The notes under the pieces are model-generated. The model made no database searches. It was given only the letters and a program-made list of their open reading frames with translations, and was not told the DNA's origin. The position numbers and the translations under genes are program-made. This document shows positions 1 to 6,184 of a DNA stretch of 64,000 bases, piece after piece. This stretch comes from Deinococcales bacterium (GTDB lineage Bacteria; Deinococcota; Deinococci; Deinococcales; JAAFIG01), in the NCBI GenBank assembly GCA_013298595.1, contig JAAFIG010000009.1:1-64000 (forward strand), read 5' to 3'. Every line of letters begins with the position of its first letter. Position 1 is the first letter of the stretch.

Positions 1-146
<146 letters not shown>

Positions 147-205
147 CTATTTATTCCAAACGAATAGACCCACTCGAGGCGGGCATTGCTTTCTTGACTA
201 ACAAA

Positions 206-280
206 TGGAGCTCGCGGTCGGGATTGAACCGACGACCTCCCCCTTACCAAGGGGGTGCTCTACCACTGAGCTACGCGAGC
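206..280 (-). tRNA. tRNA-Thr (anticodon GGU), CCA encoded
   Basis: The minus strand folds as a full cloverleaf: acceptor stem GCTCGCG pairing with CGCGAGC, D-arm GCTCAGTGGTAGAGC, anticodon loop CTTGGTA with anticodon GGT, and T-arm GTCGGTTCAATCCCGAC. The discriminator base is T and CCA is encoded (206-208). The anticodon stem is CCCCC/GGGGG. The gene sits between a strong promoter and tuf. Confidence 0.97.
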
Positions 281-324
281 AAACTCCAAGTCCGAAAAAA
301 ACACACTCTCTCGAGTGCCGCGTG

Positions 325-353
325 AATATAGCACCAAGGGCGCGGGTTGTCAA
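325..353 (-). promoter_or_regulatory. Promoter for tRNA-Thr / tuf
   Basis: The minus strand carries TTGACA (348-353), a 17-bp spacer and TATATT (325-330), close to the perfect sigma-70 consensus. The predicted start of transcription falls about 38-40 nt before the tRNA. It fits the high expression expected for a tRNA-tuf unit. Confidence 0.88.
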
Positions 354-391
354 AGGGCGAAAACAGAAATACTAAAAAAAGCCATACAGAC

Positions 392-1189
392 TTAAAATTT
401 CAAAACCTGTAAAAGCTGGGCTGCGACGCTAATTGCAATAATTTCAGGGGCTTTACCTTGAATCCCAGCTACGCCAATTGGCGTGGTCACTCGAGCAAAA
501 TCGGTGCTGTTAAAACCACGTTTTTCTAAGGCTTGCTGAAAATTCTGCCATTTAATACTTGAGCCAATTAAGCCAATAAAGCTGGTGTCTGAGCGGTTCA
601 AGGCAACCTCGAGAATGCTGATGTCTTGGCTGTGATCGTGGGTCATGATCAGCACAGTAGCTTCTGGGCGTAACTCGAGGAAAACAAATTCTGGACTTGG
701 ATTTTGATAGTGAAAAACCCGACGAATCGCTTGGCTCGAGCAATCTTTGAATCGTGTAGAGGTGAGCATTTCGGCTCTGGTGTCATATAATAAAAGTTCG
801 ATTTCGAGGTTAGAAAGAATTTTTGCCAAGGCAAACCCAACGTGTCCAACACCAAAAATAGCCACTTGGGGTCTGGGTTTAACAAATGGCTCGAGTAAAA
901 TAGTCACTTCGCCTCCGCAGCATTGCATACCAAATTCACCAGCTTGTTGTCCTAAGTTAACGACCATAGAGATTGGTTCTGTCAGGGCTTGCTCGAGTAT
1001 CAACATAGCTTTTTGTACCACTGCTGCTTCAAGATTGCCCCCACCAACACTACCAACAGACTTTTCTTTGGCAATCAGCATTTTGGCACCAGCGGCTCGA
1101 GGTGCATGTCCACGCACTACACTGATTGTGACTAGCACACAAGCTTCGCCACGTTGCAAACAATCCTCGAGTGCTTCTAACCAAAGCAT
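392..1189 (-). CDS. XdhC/CoxI family protein (molybdenum hydroxylase maturation factor)
   Basis: The 265-aa product matches the XdhC/CoxI family, which binds molybdenum cofactor and inserts it into xanthine dehydrogenase-type enzymes. Visible marks are GSVGGGNLE (about 46-54), the CCGGEV cysteine motif (about 90-95), a Rossmann-like IFGVGHVG turn (about 111-118) and the C-terminal GVAGIQGKAPEIIAIS block. Length is normal for short XdhC proteins. No molybdenum hydroxylase subunit is adjacent, so its client enzyme is unknown. The start codon lies only 15 bp from that of the divergent gene at 1205. A TAGATT box 5 nt before the ATG suggests a leaderless mRNA. Confidence 0.85.
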   Translation of the reverse strand: MLWLEALEDCLQRGEACVLVTISVVRGHAPRAAGAKMLIAKEKSVGSVGGGNLEAAVVQKAMLILEQALTEPISMVVNLGQQAGEFGMQCCGGEVTILLEPFVKPRPQVAIFGVGHVGFALAKILSNLEIELLLYDTRAEMLTSTRFKDCSSQAIRRVFHYQNPSPEFVFLELRPEATVLIMTHDHSQDISILEVALNRSDTSFIGLIGSSIKWQNFQQALEKRGFNSTDFARVTTPIGVAGIQGKAPEIIAISVAAQLLQVLKF

Positions 1190-1204
1190 AGTTTAATCTA
1201 CACT

Positions 1205-1654
1205 ATGCACTTGCTTCGGGTTTGTTTATTTATCCTGCTTTTTTCTTCGTTGGCATCGGCACAACAATTTGCTTTTGGTGGCAGTCTCAGTGGCACAGGT
1301 ACCTTTGGCAGCGGCATTTTTAATACGGGCTTACTGGGTACTTTTGGCGTAGCGGCTCGAGCCGAATGGTTGAATTCTTTTGCCCCCAATTTCTCGGTGC
1401 GGGTTGACCTTGGCACTCGAGGTTTAGAAACAGGTATTGGTTGGCGATTAGACTTGAGTCTAGTGGTCAATTTCACCATCAATATTGGTTTTACGTTGCT
1501 TGAATGGCAAAACACAGGTTTATACGGCAGGTTTGGTTTTGAGTATCAATTCTCGAGTTTTGCTATTGCCATTGAATATGGTTGGCTTAGCCCGTTCAGT
1601 GGCACACCCAATATTCGCTCGAGTTTGATTCTGAGTTTTTTATGGTTTCGTTAA
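1205..1654 (+). CDS. Hypothetical secreted or outer-membrane protein, 149 aa
   Basis: I do not recognise a family. The N-terminus has a signal peptide: hydrophobic core LLRVCLFILLFSSLASA followed by QQ, cleavage expected at Ala-Gln. The mature part is rich in Gly and Phe with alternating hydrophobic residues (for example SVRVDLGTRGLETGIGW) and ends WFR, with a terminal aromatic. This pattern fits a small beta-barrel or outer-membrane protein, but that is inference. It is divergent from xdhC with a 15-bp gap between start codons, so the promoter must overlap the neighbour or the mRNA be leaderless. Confidence 0.6.
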   Translation: MHLLRVCLFILLFSSLASAQQFAFGGSLSGTGTFGSGIFNTGLLGTFGVAARAEWLNSFAPNFSVRVDLGTRGLETGIGWRLDLSLVVNFTINIGFTLLEWQNTGLYGRFGFEYQFSSFAIAIEYGWLSPFSGTPNIRSSLILSFLWFR

Positions 1655-1691
1655 CGTAAAACTCTCATCGCAAAAACTTATCGTGTAAGCC

Positions 1692-2522
1692 GTGGCAAAA
1701 AAAGCGAAACGTTCATCCGACCCATTTCAAAGCGCACCTATGGCAAGACCAGATTGGTTGATTGGCATTGGACAAGGTGCATTTACGGGTGTTTGGTTAG
1801 CTGTGCTGGCTGCCCTGATCAATTCTGACCTCGAGTGGTACTGGGCAATTGGTATATTCCTGCTTGCCACACTTTTGGGTGCCTTCAAAATCTCAAGAAT
1901 GCTGCTGCGTATTGGCTCGAGTATCCTGACAGGCATTGTTGCTGTCCTGATTTTAACCCCTGCCTTACAACCGCTCGAGAAGTACTTGGATGTCACCGAA
2001 TTACCAAGCCAAGCCGATGTGATTGTGCCACTTGGTGGTGGCTATTATTGCGGTACCAGCGAACTCGAGGCGGCTTCTTTAGGGCGCATCACTCGAGGTT
2101 TAGAACTCTGGCGGCAAGGTTACGCTAAAACCATGACAATTACCGATGCACATGGTTTAGCTCAGAATTGTGGCAGTATCGAAGATGCTGCTAAGGATAC
2201 GATTCAAAAACTTTATCCCAATAATGCTCCAGATATTGTTGTGCTCAAAAACATGAAAACCACTCGCACCGAAGCCGAAGCGGTTGCTAAAGAAGCCAAA
2301 ACTCGAGGTTGGAAAAAAATATTGGTTGTGACCAGCCCCACACACTCAAAACGAGCCAAAGCCACATTCACCCAGCTAGGCTTAAATACTTTTGTGGTTG
2401 CCAGTTCCGAACCACGTTTTGACTCGAGTTTACACACCCCATTTGATCGGCTGATGGCAATGCGTGCCATCGCCAGAGAGCTGGCAGGGTTACTAAAATA
2501 CACACTTTTTGGTTGGTTTTAA
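1692..2522 (+). CDS. YdcF/SanA-like membrane protein (DUF218 family)
   Basis: The 276-aa protein starts with GTG at 1692. Two or three hydrophobic segments occupy residues about 20-95. They are followed by a DUF218 domain: DVIVPLGGGYYCG, a Thr-Ile-Thr-Asp strand, the TRTEAEAVAKEAKTRGW block and ILVVTSPTHSKRAKATF, all typical of the YdcF/ElyC/SanA family. Members are linked to envelope and polysaccharide homeostasis in other bacteria; the exact reaction is unknown. It follows the secreted-protein gene at 1205 by 37 bp and may be co-transcribed. Several CTCGAG copies lie inside, so it looks resident. Confidence 0.75.
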   Translation: MAKKAKRSSDPFQSAPMARPDWLIGIGQGAFTGVWLAVLAALINSDLEWYWAIGIFLLATLLGAFKISRMLLRIGSSILTGIVAVLILTPALQPLEKYLDVTELPSQADVIVPLGGGYYCGTSELEAASLGRITRGLELWRQGYAKTMTITDAHGLAQNCGSIEDAAKDTIQKLYPNNAPDIVVLKNMKTTRTEAEAVAKEAKTRGWKKILVVTSPTHSKRAKATFTQLGLNTFVVASSEPRFDSSLHTPFDRLMAMRAIARELAGLLKYTLFGWF

Positions 2523-2616
2523 GAACTGCTGTACTTTTTTCGACAAACAACTCATACCAACAAAATTCCTTCATGACTCAAAACCAGTGTCATACGGAAT
2601 TAACTTAATCACTCTC

Positions 2617-2639
2617 GTTTGACCAAAAAACGGTCAAAC
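2617..2639. repeat. Perfect 8-bp hairpin GTTTGACC/GGTCAAAC
   Basis: Arms 2617-2624 and 2632-2639 with a 7-nt A-rich loop. It lies 95 bp after the stop of the YdcF-like gene. Without a T-run it is a weak terminator candidate; it may instead be structure of the repeat element. Confidence 0.6.
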
Positions 2640-2798
2640 TGTCGTTCTTGCTCACAAGACAGCACCGTCGCGCCCATGGCTGGACTGGTGGCACACAGGA
2701 GCGAAGCGGGCTGTTCGCGCTTCAAACGTTAATTCCGTGTTGTTGTTACTCCTTTTCTTGCTCACAAGACAGCACCTTCGGCTGTTCGCGCTTAGTCG

Positions 2799-2829
2799 GT
2801 TAATCAGTCAAAATACACGACTGATCAAC
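2799..2829. repeat. 11-bp hairpin inside the repeat region
   Basis: Arms GTTAATCAGTC (2799-2809) and GACTGATCAAC (2819-2829) pair with one G-T position and a 9-nt loop. It lies at the right end of the MITE-like stretch, upstream of the protease gene. Confidence 0.55.
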
Positions 2830-2970
2830 ACAATTCCGTATCAGAGATTTTTTTCGTGCGACGTTGATGCGACGCTTGGTTACATAAACTCCCTTTGAAG
2901 CTCGACTCCAAACAACGATCTCGAGTCTTGAAGCGGTTTAAGAAATTCTTGTTTTCAAAGGAGTTCATGT

Positions 2971-4701
2971 ATGCGTCAAAAATTGTATTCATTGTCGGCA
3001 ATCGCCTTACTTGGTATTGGTTTAGTTGCTTGCCCAGCGCCAACAGTAACTCGAGGTTCGATTAGTGGGAAAATTAGTCCTGGTCGAACAAAATCTCAGA
3101 GTATGCACATTTTTGTGGCTGGCGAAGTGATTGTGAAATTTAGAAACACTTTACAAGCCACCAGTGCATTAACCTTACAAGTCAATGGTCTGCAGTTGGC
3201 TCGAGTTCGAGCTATGGGATTAGCTAAAACATCGTTATTCAAAGCAAATGTTAATGCTGCTCAGACGCTCGAGTTGGTTCAAGAACTGGCTCAGCGTAGC
3301 GATGTTGAATTTGCCCAAACAAATCGTATTTATCAGACAACTTCGTTTACGCCTCCAAACGACGGATTGTATGTGCGCCAATGGCATTACGATGCAATGA
3401 ATGTGCCTGCTGCTTGGGAAATTTCAACAGGTAATGCAAGCACTGTTGTGGCTGTTGCTGACGATGGTATGCTCTATAATGAAACCGATACCGACCCCAA
3501 AACCCATCCTGATTTTGCAGGCAAAGTGATTGGTGGTTACGACTTTATCTCGAGTGCCACAGCCGCCGAAGATGGTGATGGACGCGATGCAAACCCCTAT
3601 GATAATCGAATTGGGTTACATGGCACACATGTTGGTGGAACAATTGCAGCAGCTACCAACAATGCTGTTTTTGGTGCTGGCATAGATTGGAATGCAAAGT
3701 TACTAAACATTCGTGTGCTTGGTAAAGGTGGCGGTAGCGAAGCTGATATTCTTGACGGCATTTTATGGGCAAGTGGCGAAGCAGTCGCTGGTATACCCAA
3801 TAATGCCCATCCTGCAAAGATCATTAATATGAGCTTAGGTGGCGATGGTGCTTGTAGTGCAGCCGAACAAAATGTTTTTAATACCCTCGCTGCCAAGGGC
3901 ACAATTGTTGTGGTAGCAGCTGGCAACGAAAACGAAAATGTGGGTAAACCCAAAGCCCCAGCCAATTGCCAAAAAGTGATTACAGTGGGTGCAACCGATC
4001 CCAATAACCGTCGTGCAACGTACTCGAACTTTGGACCTCGAGTTGACATCATGGCACCGGGTGGTGAAACCAATGTTTCACTGACTCGAGGTGGCGAAAC
4101 CATTGCGGGTGGTGTATTTAGCAATTATGCCAGTAAAGCTGGTACTGAATTTCGACTCAGTGGTATAGAAGGCACCAGTATGGCAACGCCACATATTGCT
4201 GGGTTACTTTCGTTAATGGTTGGTATCAACCCGAACTTAACAGTTACCAGTGCTCTGCAATTCTTGAAGGACAATGCCACACCATTAGCCACAGGAGCTT
4301 GTACTAGCAGCAATACCGTGGTCACAGATACAGATTGTGGTGCTGGACTTGCCAATGCTGCTAAAACCCTAAAAGCTGTTAAAGATGCTTTAGGTGGAAC
4401 AACTACCCCCGAGCCACCCGCTGCTCCTGTTCCGCCAGCCACCCAAGAAGCCAAGAATTATGTGGTTGCTAATAACCTCAGTAATCCGAGTGAATCCAAA
4501 AAAGTGGAAATCAAACTTGGTAATAGCGAAGTGACGTATAAGATTACTGATTTAGCGCCAGGTAATTACAAACTTGTTGCATTCCAAGATTTAGATGGTG
4601 ATGCCACACCAGATCCAACCGAGCCTACAGTAGAACGTAATGATAGCGTGACTGCTGGGTCAGATACCACCGAAGATATCGAAATGGAACCTGATAATTA
4701 G
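2971..4701 (+). CDS. Subtilisin-like S8 serine protease, lipoprotein
   Basis: The 576-aa protein is an exported peptidase. The signal ends in the lipobox LVAC (Cys21), so it is probably anchored to a membrane. Residues about 50-122 form an inhibitor I9-type propeptide. The catalytic domain follows with Asp164 (VAVADDG), His217 (GLHGTHVGG), Asn319 (AAGNE) and Ser403 (EGTSMATPH). A proline-rich linker leads to a C-terminal domain of about 85 residues with an acidic DLDGDATPDP stretch that may bind calcium. An AAAGGAG ribosome-binding site precedes the ATG. It stands alone, downstream of the repeat region. Confidence 0.94.
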   Translation: MRQKLYSLSAIALLGIGLVACPAPTVTRGSISGKISPGRTKSQSMHIFVAGEVIVKFRNTLQATSALTLQVNGLQLARVRAMGLAKTSLFKANVNAAQTLELVQELAQRSDVEFAQTNRIYQTTSFTPPNDGLYVRQWHYDAMNVPAAWEISTGNASTVVAVADDGMLYNETDTDPKTHPDFAGKVIGGYDFISSATAAEDGDGRDANPYDNRIGLHGTHVGGTIAAATNNAVFGAGIDWNAKLLNIRVLGKGGGSEADILDGILWASGEAVAGIPNNAHPAKIINMSLGGDGACSAAEQNVFNTLAAKGTIVVVAAGNENENVGKPKAPANCQKVITVGATDPNNRRATYSNFGPRVDIMAPGGETNVSLTRGGETIAGGVFSNYASKAGTEFRLSGIEGTSMATPHIAGLLSLMVGINPNLTVTSALQFLKDNATPLATGACTSSNTVVTDTDCGAGLANAAKTLKAVKDALGGTTTPEPPAAPVPPATQEAKNYVVANNLSNPSESKKVEIKLGNSEVTYKITDLAPGNYKLVAFQDLDGDATPDPTEPTVERNDSVTAGSDTTEDIEMEPDN

Positions 4702-4815
4702 GCATTGGGCTATGAACTGTGAGCTATTGCTCTACCAAATATTCTCGAGAACATTCAAAAATGCTTTCCATAGCAAATGATCTTTCACTACAATAATGCT
4801 TTGCTATTTGCATAA

Positions 4816-4857
4816 AAACCACGGGTTCTCTATCCCTCGAGAGTTCGTGGTTTTTTA
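4816..4857 (+). terminator. Probable terminator after the S8 protease
   Basis: AACCACG pairs with CGTGGTT across an imperfect inner stem, followed by TTTTTT on the plus strand. Location about 115 bp after the protease stop fits a rho-independent terminator. Confidence 0.6.
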
Positions 4858-4907
4858 GGTACTTAACAATAGTAGACTTTTTGCATAAATGCCATCCCTT
4901 GAAAACA

Positions 4908-4952
4908 GGGCGATGACAAGCATCGCCCCACAAAAACCTGATTTTTGTGGGG
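4908..4952. terminator. Overlapping hairpin pair (terminator, possibly switch-like)
   Basis: Stem 1 is GGGCGATG/CATCGCCC (4908-4915 with 4921-4928). Stem 2 is CCCCACAAAAA/TTTTTGTGGGG (4926-4936 with 4942-4952). Both stems are perfect, and they share the C residues 4926-4928, so they cannot both form completely. Placed at the 3' side of the esterase gene (minus strand) it could terminate transcription from either side. Confidence 0.6.
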
Positions 4953-5014
4953 CTTTCCCTACGTATTTACTTTGCTAAAAATAAATAATTCAGACATAGA
5001 CAAGAGGTTTATTT

Positions 5015-5734
5015 TTACTTGGTAACCTCGAGAATAAATTGCACAATTTCTTGGCAAATTGTGTCTCTCTCGGCATCCCAAAAAACTTCGTGATTACAAT
5101 TTTGCAACCAACCAATTCGTTTTTGCTGACTACCAATTCGCTCGAGGGCAAGATCGGCTGCACTTGGTGGGATAACTGTGTCTTTGAGTGAATGTAAAAT
5201 CAGCGTTGGCGCTTTAATGCGTGATAACACTTGTGGAGTTGCTTTAGCAAATTTGGAAAGTTGATCAAAAGCTGCTGTGGGAAATACCTGATAGGTAATG
5301 TTTTCCGCTTCAGCTTGGGCACGTAATGCAGGGTCCAGGATGGCGCTACCATCTCCTTTCCAATCTTTAATGATCCCTTTGAGCATACCGACCAGTGGCG
5401 AGAGCGGATTAGCAAATTTAAACGCAGGGGCAACCAAAACCAAAGCGGCTACTTCGTGCTGAGCAGCAATTTGAGAGGCGACCAAAGCGCCCATGCTATG
5501 CCCAACCACTGCCACTTTTTCGCAAGTTTGTTTTAAGCGCATAAAAGCAGCTGTGCCATCTGTCACCCAATCTTGGTATTGGACACCGCGTAAATCTGTC
5601 CAGACCGTGCCATGCCCTCGCAGTACAGGAATTTCAAAAGGCAAACCTGCTTGCTCGAGAAAAGGTGCAATATAATTCACCGTTTTAGGTTGGGCAGTGA
5701 ACCCATGACAGACCAATACACCAAGTTTATTCAT
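5015..5734 (-). CDS. Alpha/beta hydrolase, carboxylesterase (Est30-like)
   Basis: The 239-aa enzyme resembles the small cytoplasmic carboxylesterase/monoacylglycerol lipase group (COG1647). The sequence shows LGVLVCHGFTAQP (oxyanion loop), the nucleophile elbow GHSMGA, the acid in HSLKDTVIPP and the catalytic His in NCNHEVFWD near the C-terminus. I chose the ATG at 5734 because the family starts just before the first strand. An in-frame extension to 5857 runs through a 23-bp tandem repeat and has no family similarity. The gene is divergent from the small gene at 5878. Confidence 0.85.
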   Translation of the reverse strand: MNKLGVLVCHGFTAQPKTVNYIAPFLEQAGLPFEIPVLRGHGTVWTDLRGVQYQDWVTDGTAAFMRLKQTCEKVAVVGHSMGALVASQIAAQHEVAALVLVAPAFKFANPLSPLVGMLKGIIKDWKGDGSAILDPALRAQAEAENITYQVFPTAAFDQLSKFAKATPQVLSRIKAPTLILHSLKDTVIPPSAADLALERIGSQQKRIGWLQNCNHEVFWDAERDTICQEIVQFILEVTK

Positions 5735-5766
5735 TTGTCTCATTGTACTGTATTCGGTTTCGGGGC

Positions 5767-5842
5767 GTGGGTTGCATTCCGCAACGAATGTGGGTTGCAT
5801 TCCGCAACGAATGTGGGTTGCATTCCGCAACGAATGTGGGTT
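5767..5842. repeat. 23-bp tandem repeat, 3.3 copies
   Basis: Three exact copies of a 23-bp unit (5767-5789, 5790-5812, 5813-5835) plus 7 bp of a fourth. Each unit contains the inverted repeat GTTGC-ATTCC-GCAAC. The array lies in the divergent promoter region of the esterase and the 5878 gene. The period is not a multiple of three, which argues against it being coding. Confidence 0.92.
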
Positions 5843-5877
5843 AGATGCCTTCACCAAAGTAGGTTAGGCTTAACCCC

Positions 5878-6180
5878 ATGAAGCTCGATCCAAAAATCCG
5901 TGCCACATACGACCAAACCTTTATGGAATTACTGGCAGTTGTTCGTGTCGGTGTGCTAGACGCAAAGCCACCTGCTTTTGCTGCCTCGAGCATGGTGGCT
6001 AAAATGTTTTTTCAAGAAGCCCAAAAAAGTGTACTCCAAGATTTAGCCCAACTAACAGCCAGTTGGAATAACTCGGAAATTCATCTGCCCACGGTTGAAA
6101 AAGCCATGAAAACCCTGACCGATATGGAATTACTCGAGGCTCGAGATCGTTTAGCTAAACTCAAAGAACTTGGTGTTTAA
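5878..6180 (+). CDS. Hypothetical helical protein, 100 aa
   Basis: I do not recognise this family. The protein begins MKLDPKIRATYDQTFMELLA, has no signal peptide, membrane segment or cysteine, and looks almost wholly helical, with a charged C-terminal helix rich in Leu, Glu and Arg. It contains CTCGAG copies (two near 6135-6150) like resident genes. It is divergent from the esterase across the 23-bp repeat array and ends 4 bp before the convergent GGDEF-EAL gene. A soluble small regulator or structural protein is possible, but nothing in the sequence decides it. Confidence 0.6.
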   Translation: MKLDPKIRATYDQTFMELLAVVRVGVLDAKPPAFAASSMVAKMFFQEAQKSVLQDLAQLTASWNNSEIHLPTVEKAMKTLTDMELLEARDRLAKLKELGV

Positions 6181-6184
6181 TTCT

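Larger units (their letters stand above)
2592..2840. mobile_element. Candidate MITE-like repeat region between 1692 and 2971 genes
   Basis: This gene-free stretch (2523-2970 has no convincing ORF) is bounded by inverted 10-mers ATACGGAATT (2592-2601) and AATTCCGTAT (2831-2840). Inside are two copies of a CTTGCTCACAAGACAGCACC block (about 2647 and 2758), each followed by a GCTGTTCGCGCTT block (about 2710 and 2780), plus two hairpins. There is no CTCGAG copy in 2592-2840. No transposase is encoded, so a non-autonomous element is my best reading, not proven. Confidence 0.45.
4702..5014. other. Intergenic region, convergent gene ends
   Basis: This 313-bp stretch separates the convergent ends of the protease and esterase genes. 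It holds two structured blocks: a terminator-like hairpin near 4816-4856 and a tandem pair of hairpins at 4908-4952. I see no gene in it. Confidence 0.6.

Noticed and set aside
747-1196. 149-codon plus-strand ORF across xdhC
   Set aside because: It is antisense to a gene with clear family motifs; it has no ribosome-binding site and no recognisable domain.
5767-5842. CRISPR-like array
   Set aside because: The copies are directly adjacent with no spacers, and no cas genes are present.
5735-5857. N-terminal extension of the esterase
   Set aside because: The extension translates the 23-bp tandem repeat and has no similarity to esterases; the ATG at 5734 gives the normal family start.
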